This document shows, piece by piece, positions 25,431 through 37,756 of a DNA stretch of 64,000 bases. Under the pieces are notes generated by a model that ran no database searches, was not told where the DNA came from, and saw only the letters and a list, made by a program, of their open reading frames with translations. The stretch comes from Ichthyophthirius multifiliis (lineage: Eukaryota > Ciliophora > Oligohymenophorea > Hymenostomatida): NCBI RefSeq assembly GCF_000220395.1, contig NW_004085988.1, positions 239,349 to 303,348 of the forward strand, read 5' to 3'. How positions within the stretch are numbered: the first letter of the stretch is position 1; the number at the start of each line of letters is the position of its first letter. Made by a program: the position numbers and the translations under genes.

Positions 25431-25509
25431 TTATAAAATTTATGTTATTATATATATTATATTTAATAAAATTTAAATATTTATTAAAAAGAATTATTAT
25501 TTTTTAAAT

Positions 25510-27010
25510 ATGGAATAAGTAGAAAATACAAAAATATAATAATTAATCAAAGAAATATAAACGTCTGCTGATAACTTGCTTTTTGATCGAGCTGAAAGAT
25601 AATTACTAAATCTTATCGCATTACTTGAAACTAAAAAAGAATATTAGCTTCAATTAGAAAAATTCTAAGAATAATTTGATAATCTTAAAGAATTTATAAT
25701 TAAAACTATGACAAATACAAGAAACTAACTTTAGTAGTTATATGATAATTCTAATTGGGAGACACATAAGACAAAACAAAATATTCTTATAGGTTGTAAG
25801 TTATGCAAAACAACTAATACAGTTTCAATAAGAGCTGAATCAGAGTTAAATATCCCTTGGTTTAATTTAGTAACTATTATTTATGAAATAGATTTGTACA
25901 ATAAATGGTTTCCTTTTTGCAAATCATCAAAAACAGTAATTTAATTCTTTATTTAAATGAAACAAAAATTATTATTTAAAAAATAGTTGTTGCAACCTAA
26001 TAAAGGATAAAAAATAGCCTATGTGGAAATATAAATTCCTTTTATTTCTAACAGGGAAGCTTATGCTTAAGGAATAGGAATTGATAGATTAGATGAAAAT
26101 GGTACTCTATTCATAAAATGTAATTCGATTTAGAATGATTAGAAATTAATGAATTTGCTTAACATTGATTTAAGTAAATCAAAAAATGTTTAAGTAGATC
26201 TTAATTATTTCGCATGTGAAGTATATCTTATACCTGGTGAAGAGTAATAACTTTAAGATTTATTTAAAAATTAATAAAGTATTATTATTTATAAAGATAA
26301 AAAGTAAGAGTAAAAACTATTTCAAATGTGGATCCAAAAGTAGATTTTGTACCTTAATGGATGTTAAATACATTCTCTAAAAAAGTAAATATATAAATTT
26401 TAAAGTTGAAAATATATAAATTTAATATAATTTATTCAGTTTGGTGTATATTTGATGGAAAAGTTATTTGAATTGTCTAAAAATATATAAGTTAGATATA
26501 TTTTATTTAAAATAAAATACATAAATTTATTTATTAATAAAGGGAACTGAATGGGAAAAAGCAGTTAATCATCCTAATAATTAATAATTTTATTCATGGG
26601 TTTAATAAAGAATATAATAGCATTAATTAAAAAGTCAAGTTAATAATATATAAAATAATGTTAGTAAAGTATTATAAAAAGAAAATAATAATTAAGCTTA
26701 ATAAATAGAGAATAATAACTAAGTTTAATAAATAGAGAATAATAATTAAGTTTAATAAATAGAGAATAATAATTAAGTTTAATAAACAGATAACAATAAA
26801 AATTAATAAATAAAAATAGAAAATAAGGACAATTAAATTTTAATAAGTAAAATTAAAAAAATTAAAATTATAATAATTAATATATTATAAAAAAAGGTAA
26901 ATAAGACATAAAAGTTACTTAAGAATCTTGATACTGAGAATAATAATATATATTCATTCTCCAAAAAATAAAATATTAGTATAAACAAATTGTATAATTT
27001 TTTTAAATGA
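25510..27010 (+). CDS. START-like lipid-binding domain protein
   Basis: The N-terminus 'MEQVENTKIQQLIKEI' leads into a helical region ('FDRAERQLLNLIALLETKK'). A START-like domain follows: 'VSIRAESELNIPWFNLVTII', 'YEIDLYNKWFPFCKSSK', 'VEIQIPFISNREAYAQGIGI' and 'VDFVPQWMLNTFSKK', then 'FGVYLMEKLFELSKN'. START-type folds bind lipids or sterols in a deep pocket; the order of blocks fits, although no ligand can be inferred. Three introns are seen (~25939-25985, ~26385-26440, ~26485-26540). The C-terminal tail holds four tandem copies of a nine-residue unit 'NNNQVQQIE' encoded by a 27-nt minisatellite, then a basic stretch ending in TGA. Frame shifts of one base sit in the A-runs at ~26303 and ~26890. 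Confidence 0.7.
26684..26791 (+). repeat. Coding minisatellite, 4 x 27 nt
   Basis: Four head-to-tail 27-nt units (starts 26684, 26711, 26738, 26765) differ at only a few positions. Each encodes nine residues close to 'NNNQVQQIE'. The unit is a multiple of three, so copy-number change would keep the START-like gene in frame. Confidence 0.95.
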
Positions 27011-27924
27011 TTTGACTTAGATTTTTTTTTTTGCATTAATGGAAAAAAAATATATATATTTTTATATTATTTTCACAATTTTTAATTTATATATTTATTT
27101 CAAGTTGCTTTATAAATTTAAAAAACATATTCTATCGATTTTCTTCTATATGCTAATTTGTTGTATAATTTTTTATGAATTTATTATTTATTTAAGTTAC
27201 TGTTAAAGTTTTCTCTAATTCTATTTGATTTTATAAAAAATATATTTAATTTTGAGATATTTCTAATTATTTTCTAGCATTTATTATAAAAATGAAAAAA
27301 AATTAATTAAATTTTCGCACTATGTATTATATTGAACTTTCAAGTAATTCTTTTGATTTTTTTAATTATTATTTATTCATATTGTGTATATTTGTTTTAA
27401 AAAAAATCAATCGAATAAAAATAGGGAAAAAAAGAATAAATAATAAGCTTTTTTTCATAGAATAAGTTTTTTTAAAAAAATGATAAACAAAATATAAAAT
27501 AAACAATATATGAAAAATAATATTCTAGATAATTTTTATTCTCATCTTTTCTATTTTTAAAATACTTGATGCTTTAATTTTTTAATTCTACTTTTAATTG
27601 ATTTTCTATATCCTAATTTTTAAAAATTAAGAAAATCTAAATTAATAATCAAAATTCACAAAAGTAATTTAAATATTTTTTTAAAAAACAATGACAAAAT
27701 AAATTTACAAAATTCATAAATTTAAAAAAGATAATTAAATTATTAAATGAATATTTTGTTTTTTAAAAAATTAATATTTTACAAACTTAATATAATTTTT
27801 ATAATTGCAAATTAATTTAATTTAATTTTTTTAATATTATAAAAAAGATAATTAACAATAATTAAACATTTAGTAAATTATAATAATGTATATATAAATT
27901 AATAATAAAAGATAATAAATAAGT
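27011..27924. other. Intergenic region, convergent gene ends
   Basis: About 910 A/T-rich bases lie between the START-like and Aurora-type genes. No coding or RNA feature is seen. Confidence 0.55.
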
Positions 27925-29488
27925 TCATTAATACAAAAACTCAAAATCACCTACGTTAATACTTTTGTCAACTGAAATTTAGTCATTTTTAGTATTTTTT
28001 AAAAATGGATGCTTTAATGCTTAAGCTAATTTTAATCTTTAATTAGGGTCTTAATGTAATAATCTTGTAATAAATTCTCCACATTCAAATGAAATAGGCC
28101 CACTAAAATTAATTTATCCCTATATAAGATTGTGAAAATAAATATAGAAAAATTTGTTTTAGATAGAAAATTTACTTTTAAAACATTTTATAGAGTATCC
28201 TCATATCCTTTTCCAGAAAAAGGAGCTCTCCCAAATATAAGTTCATAAGTAAGAATTCCTAAACTCCAAATATCAATTGAATTGTTATAATCTTTATTTT
28301 CAATCATTTCAGGACTAACATAATCTAAAGTTCCACAAAAAGTTGATCTTCTTATTTTTTTACTAAAAGGCGCAGCATAACCAAAATCACATAATTTTAA
28401 AATACCCTATATATATAAATTTATATATGTTTAAAAAAATACAAAGTGTTATTAAATTTAATTTACATCACAAATCATTATATTTTCAGGTTTTATATCT
28501 CTATGTATTATACTTGACATATGCATATAATGTAAAGCATCAGCAACTTATCTTATATATAATGATACTATTGATTCATTATAAGATTTATTGTGTTAGG
28601 CTTTCATATCGGTAAAAAGATCCTTTCCACAGGAAAGTTCCTAAATTAAATAAACACTTTAATTTGAAATAAAAAAGCCATAAAGTTGAATAATATTTTT
28701 ATGAGAAAGTTTAGTTTACATTATTATTTCGTTTGTTATATCTTAATATAAGCCATACTCTTTTATTGTTGAAAATTTAATTTACTTTAAAGCAACCCAT
28801 AATCCTGTTTACTTTTCACTTTTTTATTTTAATAAATATAAATATTAATAACATAATATAAAAGTTACATAGCTATATAAACATCAGAAAATTTTCCACT
28901 TCCTAACTTCTTTTTTATAGAAAAATTATCTAAAGATAATTTAAATTTATTTTCAAAATTAATATCATAATCTCCCAAACATAATCTTGTTTTACGAGAA
29001 ACAATTTCTTGTTAAGATTCATTTTTGTATTAAATAATTTCATTCTTATCAATAAATATTAGTGTTTTTTCTTTAAAAATACAGGAGTTCATTACATTTT
29101 TAAAATTTTATGGGGATTTCTCATATTCGAGTTCTAACCTTTTTATATCCTCGTCCGTTTAGATAATATTTGAGTTTGTGCTTTTTTTTGATAAATCAGA
29201 CTAATCATTTTAATTTGTAAATGTAAAGTTTTAAGTATATTCTTAATAAAATACTTATTTCGCAGATTCAAGTGGCTGAAAATTCTTATTAAAAGAATAA
29301 GAATTATCATTAAATACAGTTTTAGGAGTTTAAAAATAACTATTACTATTTAGAGATAACAATACTTAATCATCTGTTGTATTTTTTTAAGGATAAAGAC
29401 CGGGAGAACTTTATAGAATTTCATCACACATTAAAATTGATTTTCTAACGCTATTTATAATTCTTTATGTTTCTAAAACAATGTCCAT
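27925..29488 (-). CDS. Aurora-type Ser/Thr protein kinase
   Basis: This kinase has all catalytic motifs: Gly loop 'KKLGSGKFSDVYIA', ATP lysine in 'LWVALKQIKFS', 'IIHRDIKPENIMIC', 'KLCDFGYAAPF', and an activation segment 'RRSTFCGTLDYVSPEM' that is the Aurora signature (RRxTxCGTLDYxxPE). 'NSIDIWSLGILTYELIFG' and 'DPNQRLKLAQALKHPFL' complete the C-lobe. Aurora kinases control mitosis and, in ciliates and algae, cilium length and disassembly. The ~200-residue N-terminal extension ('MDIVLETQRIINSVRKS' onward, S/N/Q-rich, with a possible PH-like or unknown block 'CIFKEKTLIFIDKNEII') is much longer than in animal Auroras. Three introns are GT...AG, for example 28407-28470 and one at about 28805-28870. 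The stop is TGA. The Aurora-like pseudokinase at 9676-12541 is a distant paralogue. Confidence 0.87.
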
Positions 29489-29839
29489 CTAAAAGTTTTT
29501 AATGTTTATTATATAATTATAAAAATAGTATTTTATTAAATTATAAAATTACTTTGTAATAAAACCAGATAATTTATTAGAAATTTTATTGGTAAATATT
29601 GATATTATAAAATAACAATGTTTTTAATTTATTCATCAAAAATTATAAAATAAATTAAATTTGTAAAATTATAAAATGAAATGCGTTTATAATTAATGCT
29701 TAAATACATTACAAAATTATATATAAAAATTGTAAATTATATATATAATAAAATAAGAATTAAAAAATATTACTTAATTTGATAAATAATAAAGTAAATA
29801 AAAGTAATTAAATTTCTATATTTATAAAATAATGAAATA

Positions 29840-29872
<33 letters not shown>

Positions 29873-30300
29873 ATATATATATTTATATATACAAGTATAT
29901 ATTTTCAAAATATTTCACATTTTTTTTTTTAAAATAATAATTAATTTATAATATAATTTAGTATTGTTAGATATTTTTTTAATTTATTTTTTTCGTTTGT
30001 ATAATCAGTTTTAGTTTAATAAATTACTTAAATAATATAAATATATTTATAAATAATGTTCCTGTAATATAATATAATTAGCTATTAAATATAATAATTA
30101 TATTTATTTTTAATTTTTTAAGAATTTATTAAATTTATTTTAATATATATAAAAAAAATATAAGTTTATGTAACATGTAACATAAATAAAATAATATAAT
30201 ATTTTATTTTAAAAAATTTAATTTTTTTAATTAAAAAAGTAAAAAATATTATTACTTATACATATTTACTATTTTTTATTGATTTTTATATGTTTTTTTC
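29489..30300. other. Intergenic region with TA array
   Basis: About 810 bases separate the start of the kinase gene from the end of the next minus-strand gene. Apart from the TA array at 29840-29891 nothing is recognisable. Confidence 0.55.
29840..29891. repeat. Double (TA)n array
   Basis: Two uninterrupted TA runs of about 20 bases each are joined by one phase change, together about 50 bases and self-complementary. This is probably a microsatellite. Confidence 0.85.
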
Positions 30301-31097
30301 TCAAAATTTCTCTATTTATATATAATTATCATCTTATTGATAATTTTCGTTAATTTTTTAATAATTATCTAAAATTTAATATAAATCTAGATCATTTTTT
30401 ATTCCAATAAAAACAAACTCTTCATTATTTAAATTTTTTATTATTATGCAATTATAATCTATTTCTTTAAAATTTTAATAACTTTATTAAAAAATAACAA
30501 CTTTATACTCACCATAAGGTCTAACTTTATCTTAAATTGGTGTGTAAAAAAACAAACAAACATCAAATACATATAATTCACCTTTAACTCTTAAATGAAG
30601 ATTGTTATAATCGTATTTTTCGTACGTTGTGTATCTAAATAAATTTTCACAACTAAAAGAACTGATGTAATTAAAATGTTAATATAAGAAATCCAATGTT
30701 ATATCCTTTTGATTATCAAATAAATAATTGATATCATACACTTAATATTTAATTTAAAAAAATAATTTAATATTTAAAATTAAAATAAAAATACATTAAT
30801 TTTATTTAGATTGAATATTTTAATTAAACTATGATTTTATTTTTTAATTTTAATTACTAAAATGATCTGAATTCTATCTTTTTTTAGTAGACTCTTCATA
30901 TTATTAATTAGTGTTTTATATTTCCAGAGAATGATTTTATTCTCTATGGCAGCACGATGAAAAACTTTAGCCCATTCAAAAAAATTACGAATAAATAATT
31001 TTTTTTTAAAAAAAAAGAATATTTATGTATAATTAAATATTAAGAAATATTTATTTTTTGATTAAATATAAGCAAAATTATTAAAAAGTACACACAT
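30301..31097 (-). CDS. Unknown protein with structured middle
   Basis: The 3' exon is convincing: 'VYDINYLFDNQKDITLDFLY', 'YTTYEKYDYNNLHLRVKGEL', 'VFDVCLFFYTPIQDKVRPYG' and 'NLNNEEFVFIGIKNDLDLYQ', ending in TGA. A 5' exon contains 'NFFEWAKVFHRAAIENKII' and 'KTLINNMKSLLKKDRIQIIL', followed by an intron (~30765-30860). I do not recognise the family. The start at 31097 ('MCVLFNNFAYIQ') is the only in-frame ATG I find, but the first ~35 residues include nine-base T- and A-runs and may be untranslated. It is divergent from the coiled-coil gene 117 bases away. Confidence 0.55.
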
Positions 31098-31214
31098 TAT
31101 TATTTTAGAAAATATTTCATGTATATATAAATAGCAATTATATTATTTTAATAATTTATCTTATAATAATTAAATTATATTTCTATAATTTGAAATTTAA
31201 ATTAAATTTAAAAA

Positions 31215-32264
31215 ATGAATAAAAGAAAATAATATAAAAGCCCTAACAAAGAAAGTAATAATTAATAATTTGATATCATTAATGAAAAATTGGAAAAATT
31301 GTTATTTATAGTATCTAATACAGATAAAAAGAGTTGCATTCAATCACAACAATTTTTATAATTTTAAAATGCAGTTATAGATACTCCATAAAGCTAATAG
31401 ATATTTTAAGAAAAGGATACATAAACAAATGCATAAGCACAATAAATAGCAATAGAACTATAGAATATAATAAAAGAATAAAGTGAATAAGTAAAAGTAT
31501 TCTATGAAGAATACATTAATAATTTATTAGAAAAAGAACAGGAAATATAATAATTAAGAGAATAGTATATAGAAGAAATGAATAAATAAAATCAAATAAT
31601 AGATAGTTTGGTTAAAGATAATCAAAAAATTAGGCTTTTAAATAAAAGCTTAACTGAAGATAACATAAAATTAATAAATTTAGATTTAATTGAAAATAAT
31701 AATAAAGAAAATTAATAAGTAATGATAGAAAACGAAACAATCCTTAATTTAAATAAAAAAATATATTTTTGTCAATAATTTATTTAATAGCTTATAGATA
31801 ATTATTCTTAAAACAATTCGAAGGAAGAGATATATAAATTGCAATTAGAATTAGATTAAAAAGTTTAAGAAATATCTTCTGCAAATTAAAATAATTATGA
31901 ATTAAAGTTAAAAATTTAAGAATATGAATAATAAAATAACATAATTAAAACTAGACAAAGATGTCAATTGTTATAATTAAATCAAAAATAAAACTTTAAA
32001 CAAAGCAATAAGCTTAATTCTAAACGTTTATAAAGTCATAAATAAATTTAGTAATTAAATGACGAAATCGAGGAATAGGAGGATGATAAAGACTTTTAAT
32101 ATAGCAATTAAGAATCTAAAAGCTATAGTAATTTTGAAGAAATTAATTAAGAAAGCGAATTTGATGATGATTGTAAAAACAGAAAACCTTCAAAATTAAA
32201 GAAAAAAAAAGCAAACGACAATAAAAAGACTAGAAAAGAAAGGAAAAAATAAGTTAATGTTTGA
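31215..32264 (+). CDS. Coiled-coil protein with acidic and basic tail
   Basis: This single exon of 1050 nt encodes 349 residues with no frame break and ends in TGA. The start 'MNKRKQYKSPNKESNNQ' is the first ATG. Residues ~20-270 are a Q/E/N/K-rich coiled coil ('EEYINNLLEKEQEIQQLREQ', 'LELDQKVQEISSANQNNYEL'). An acidic stretch follows ('NDEIEEQEDDKDFQYSNQE', 'ESEFDDDCKNRK'), and the C-terminus is strongly basic ('KLKKKKANDNKKTRKERKKQ'), which would serve as a nuclear-localisation or nucleic-acid-binding segment. The family is unknown; the acidic-then-basic ending suggests a nuclear or chromatin-associated protein, but that is inference. Confidence 0.8.
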
Positions 32265-32609
32265 AAAATATTAAATTTAAAGAAAATGTTTAATTAATTA
32301 TACGTATAAACAAAAATATTAAAATATAAAAATACTTGATTAAAAGCTAATTTTACATATATTAATTAAAAAAGTAAAATTTTAATTATTACTAATATTT
32401 TATTTAATTTAACTTTAATATATTATTTATTTTATATAATCTTTTAATTAATTTTTTTTTATTATATTTAATTTCAACTTTTAATATGTTAAAAATATAA
32501 TAATTTAAAATTATATAATAAATAAATATTAGTGTAAATTTTAATTAAAACAATTAAAAATATTTTTTTTAAATTCATATTCTTTAAAGTTTGAATATAA
32601 AATAAAATT
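32265..32609. other. Intergenic region between tandem genes
   Basis: About 345 A/T-rich bases contain nothing recognisable. Confidence 0.55.
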
Positions 32610-35600
32610 ATGAAAAATAACGAAGAAAACACAAACTAATATGTTATTAGATAACTAAGTGATGTTGAATATAATTTTAAAACTTTAAAGTAAAATAATA
32701 ATACTTTTAAAATTTATTTTTATAATTGTTAAATTTATACAAAAGTGAGGTATATATAGAAATACTTTAGTTATCCTAAGAATAAAGTTAAATAGCTATA
32801 AATTTATTAGTTAATAACATTAAAATTATTACAAATATGATTATTTGGGGCGACTCAAATGATGATAATTTTTTTGAGTAATTATAATATATAAATTTTT
32901 TATTTTTTAAATAAACAAATTAAAGTTTTGTCTGTGAAAACAATTTTTTAGATAAACTATTTTAAATAATGAAAACATTTAAATAATTTAAGGAAATAAA
33001 AATACAAATTATATAATCGATATCTTTATTGTTAATAAATATAAAAAATCCTGAATAATATAATTATATTTTAAGTAACAGTACAATTAATGATTTTATT
33101 TTATTTTCATATGATTATTAAAATGATGAAGAGTATGTTTATTATTACATAAATTTTTTAAAAAGCCTTAGTAGAATATTACAATAAATTCCTTTGCAAT
33201 TACTATTTAATTAAGTAAAATAATCTAATAAGACAAAAAAAAATATTTTATAATATAATAAAAGAAATATAAAAACTTTCCTTTATTATGGTAAGCAATA
33301 AGGTTTTATAATTACAAAGAAAGCTTAATAAGGACCCATGTTTAAAATATTGTTCTAGCAATTACAAAAAGTATTTATTATATATAAATAAAGCCTTATT
33401 AATTTATAAAAGTTAAAAATAATAATTTATAGTTGTTTTTATAAAGTTTTCCATTCTTGATATTTTATATAAATTATTCTTGTTATATTTCCTAATAATT
33501 TATTTAGATTGATTAAGAAGTTAAATAAATAAAAGATAAGAATTATTAAAAAATTAATGATTCTATTAATAATTAAGTAGATTAATTGTTATTTTTAGAT
33601 GATTTAATGAAACTATAAGATTAAAATGGAAAAAAGGTATTATAAATATAAATAATTTAAAAAAAACAATAAATTCATTACAGAATATTATATTTTATTT
33701 TATTTTTTCAGATAATTGTAAACTCATTTTTAACATATACAGTAATATAACCGATTCTCTCTAGTATTTTAAATCAAAAAAATGTATTCTATTTTTAAAT
33801 ATTGACATATTTTATAATATTTACTTTAAAGGCTAAAATGAGTTTAAATTTGTCGTTTTAAATTATTATTTTAATATTTTAAAATATGAAAAACTAAGAA
33901 TTGCAAGAATATATTTTAATATCTTTATTTGCAGATTAAATAAATAAAAAGATGAACGAAAAAATAATTAATAATATTTAATATCCAGCTTGTTTTAATG
34001 AAAAATGGGCTTATAAAAATTTTTGGGATGATTATGAATTATTTATAAATGAAGAATACAGTTTAATATTTAATTAAGATACTAAATAAAGCCCTGATTT
34101 AATAAATAATCAAAAAAATTCTCAAAATAAGAAATAATTTATTTACAATAAAATTTTGAATGGAATCGAATATATTACAAATTACTTAGGAATATCAGGA
34201 AAATCAATGTATGAGATATAATAATATAGTAAAGATTTAGGAGTTAAAATAATAAATTAATTTAAGAATGATTAACAAAAAAATAAAGAGTTTGATTAGT
34301 TTTTAGGTAATTCTGCTCTAGATATATTAGTTGAAGTTAAAAACGATATTGAAATGGATTAATTTTTTATAAATAAATAAAATTATGAGAAAAATAACAT
34401 AAAAGATATTATAATTTAATGTCTATAAGTAAATATATTAAAAATTTTACTATAGTATGGTTTTTTTTTTTTATAAATAAAGAAAAAAGATGACAACTAA
34501 ATTATATTAATTTTAAAAATTATTATAATCTGTATTGAAAATAAAAAATTCTCTAATAAACTACTTTCATATTGTGGATTATTACCATAAAATTATGATT
34601 AATCTTTATATAAAAATAATATTTAAAGTTTAGTAACATTTTAGAATAACTTTCTTTATGTAATATAAAATAAATAAATAAATAAATATTTAATAATTTT
34701 ATTTTTAGATTTTCTAGACTTAAACGTAATTTAGATTGTATGTTTATATTCTTCTATTCAAACTAATAAAAACATTCACATGTATTGATATAGATTAGCC
34801 AATACTATTTACAAACGATTAACTTATTTAATTTAACATTACTTATTTAAATTTAATTAAACAAATTAGGGATTTTTTAAATTAATAATCATATTTTGAT
34901 TATCTTATAGAATTATATGATTTTGAATATATTAATGTTTAAAAAAATGAATTTAAAGTTAACTAAAACGACAATTGTCTTTGTCTAATTCCTACAGAAT
35001 TTATTTAGGATGGTTTATTTATTAATTTCTTTATATATTGCAAAAAAAATAAAAATATATATATTAATAATAGATGAAGATCTAATGTTTAAAAATATAA
35101 CTACTTAAAGAGATCATGCAAGAAAAATTCTAATTTAATTTTATATTTTGAGATTTTTGCGGTTTGAATTAATTAAGCCTTTTAACACATCTTAACTGGA
35201 AAGAAATATAATTCACTAATAAATATTAAAAAATATTAATCAATAAAATAATCAACAAGTGTTTGAATTATTTGAATTAGGTTTAATATATATAAAAAAA
35301 ACAATTAACATTTTATTTTTACAAATATAAGAGGAAGAAAGATAAATGCTTCATTGTGTCATTAAAAATATTAAATGTTATTTTGTATATGATGAACATT
35401 ATTTTATTCTTATTGAATTTTTAAATACAGGAATTATTAAAATTCATTATAAAGTAAAACTAAAACTAGTTGAAACTTAAATTGATAGAGCAGATCCTCT
35501 TAAACTTTAAGTAGTAATAAAAAAACTATAATGTAATGGAAAAGTAATAAAATTATAAATTCTATATTAATATATAATATAAAAAAGGATAAATTAGAAG

Positions 35601-35749
35601 ATTTTGAGTTATATTTTGATCATATCGATCATAGTTATTAATGTTAAAAAATTATTGATGATAATAGAATCCTATCTAAGGCATAGGAAAAAAATATATT
35701 ATTAAGTTTAGTTGAAAACTCAGAAAAAGATATCATAATTTAATAATGA
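32610..35749 (+). CDS. CLEC16A: CLEC16A-like FPL-domain protein
   Basis: The N-terminal FPL domain that defines this family is well preserved: 'IKIITNMIIWGDSNDDNFFE', 'QIIQSISLLLINIKNPEQYN', 'YILSNSTINDFILFSYDYQN', 'EEYVYYYINFLKSLSRIL', and the name-giving 'FPLLWQAIRFYNYKESLIRT' (near 33270-33330). Downstream are 'DQLLFLDDLMKLQDQNGKK', 'EYILISLFADQINKKMNEK', a PH-like segment 'IKCYFVYDEHYFILIEF' with 'VETQIDRADPLKLQVVIKKL', and 'DFELYFDHIDHSYQC', matching the order in CLEC16A/Ema/GOP-1. Those proteins act in endolysosomal traffic, autophagy and mitophagy. About ten short introns are present; frame changes near 32690-32760 may be an intron or A/T-run errors. The protein is Q-expanded and ends in TGA. 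Confidence 0.85.
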
Positions 35750-36022
35750 TACTATTTATATATTTCTAAGTCATAATTTATTTGAAATCTTAAAAAAAAT
35801 TACTTTAAAAATATTATGTTTTAATTAATAACATAAATAACTTAACTTATATAAATAAAAATAAATAGTACTGAAAAATATACTTCTTTTTTAAATAAAT
35901 ATTATTAAATTGGTAATATTCATCATTCATAATATTTATAGCTTTATGTAATAATTAAAATAATAAAAAAACATATAATATATGTTCTATATAAAAATAA
36001 ATTTATTTATTAATTTTATACA

Positions 36023-37305
36023 TCACTTATCTTATTATTGATTTTCTTAATTCTAAGTATTTTATTATTACTTAAGTTACTCAGTATTATTATCATTTTT
36101 ATTTTAATTAATATTGTCATTTTCATCGTCACTATAATTTATTAATCCTCCTAAAAACTTATCTAATTTTTCTTAAGTTTTATTTTCTTAAGGAGGTTTT
36201 TAAGATGGCGGTTTAATTTAATTATTTTAATTATGTAAATGAGATTTTGACCAAGCTAAATTTAATTATTAATTATTAATAATTAATTTTCCGTAGAGAT
36301 CTTTTATTGCTTCTTCAGCTGCTTTTCTAGAGCAAAAGTTAACAAATGCGCATTTCTTTTAAGGGATCATTTTTACGCTTTCAATAGGACCAAATTTTAT
36401 AAAAATTTAACTATTTTAAAGTAATTATTTATAGAAATATATTAAATATTATTTTATTACTAAATGTTTTCCTAAGAAATAGATTCTGTTATGTTAGAAA
36501 TATAAAGAGAATAAATTGTTGTATCTTAGGGTGGTTATAAATCATTTTCTTTGTAAACATTTATTTTTTTAAGTATTTTTTCTGCTAAAGGATCGTTTCG
36601 ACCATAAAATCTATCTACAAGTTATTAATTATTTTTAGGATCATCATCATCTATGTTTACTCTTTTTTAATGTGCATAAGGACAAAGTTCTCCTCTTTGG
36701 CAAGTTCCTTTGACCCAAAAACTACATACCTATGCTTAATTTCTTTCATAATAAGGTTTTAATCTGGCAACTTTTTCTAATAAAATATTAGATTAATTAC
36801 TATAAGGTAATTATAACTAATCAATCTTTATTAAAAATAAGAAATATATATGGTTTATTTTATTATGATTTACATTTCTATTGGCTTGGTTCTAATAATA
36901 ATCTCTATTAGCCAATTAATCAGGTATTTAAACAGCTTATTCTGCTAAAAATTTATCACGAACTTCAACAGGAAGCTAATATTATAAATCAAATATACAT
37001 GTTTAGCAAACATTTTTTAATTTTGCACAAGTTTAACAAATTTCTGTTTTTTTGAAACGGCCTTTTGTCCCTGCTTTCCATCTAAAAACTGTAAAGGGCC
37101 TTTAACAAATTTTACATTCTTATCCAAATTTTTCTTTAGTCTTTAAATTTCATTAATTTATTTTATAAATATAATGCAATTTTAATACCATTCTTATATA
37201 AGGATTATCGCCTAAACATGTTTCACATAAAATGGGAAAATCCGACTCTTCCCATCCAACTTTATTAACACCAGTACGAAATTATAAACCTCTTTCAGAA
37301 GCCAT
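36023..37305 (-). CDS. RBM22: RBM22/Cwc2 pre-mRNA splicing factor
   Basis: RBM22 (yeast Cwc2/Ecm2) binds the U6 and intron RNA in the catalytic spliceosome. The N-terminal cysteine-rich module is complete ('[20 protein letters not shown]', '[18 protein letters not shown]', '[19 protein letters not shown]'). A CCCH zinc finger '[19 protein letters not shown]' and an RRM follow ('[17 protein letters not shown]', '[19 protein letters not shown]', '[16 protein letters not shown]'). Three introns are seen (~37150-37195, ~36800-36870, ~36420-36480). The start '[17 protein letters not shown]' fits the family start. The tail after the RRM is a Q/N/D-rich extension ending in TGA. The match is end to end, so the call is secure. 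Confidence 0.95.
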
Positions 37306-37756
37306 TATATGTTAATTTATAAAATATGTCTATAAAAATATATAATTTCAAAATTATTTTTATATTAATAAATATTAATTTTCAATATTTATATTTATTA
37401 TTTTACTTTTTATAAAAAAAAATATAACATAATTCATTATTATATTAATTTAATAATTAATATATTTATATATACATATATTATATAAATTATTTCGTTA
37501 TTTAATCTTTTTATTTATCTAAAAGAAGTGTTTAAAAACTTGTAAACTTAATTTATATATTTTTTTGTAAATATTTATCCCTATATTATTTTATTGTATT
37601 TCTTTTTTATATACTATGAATTTAAATTAAAACAATAAAATTTATATTTTAAAAATTAATTTTATTTTTTATTTCTTACAAAAATAAATATAAATAAAAT
37701 ACAATATTATTTTATATAAGATTTTATATTTAATTAAAGAAAAATTTAAAAAAAAG
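37306..37756. other. Divergent intergenic region
   Basis: About 450 A/T-rich bases lie between the starts of RBM22 (-) and the decarboxylase homologue (+). They must hold both promoters, but no element is recognisable. Confidence 0.6.

Noticed and set aside
29840-29891. Perfect TA palindrome considered as an origin or cruciform element
   Set aside because: TA arrays occur at several places in the window, including inside an intron; no flanking feature supports a specific function.
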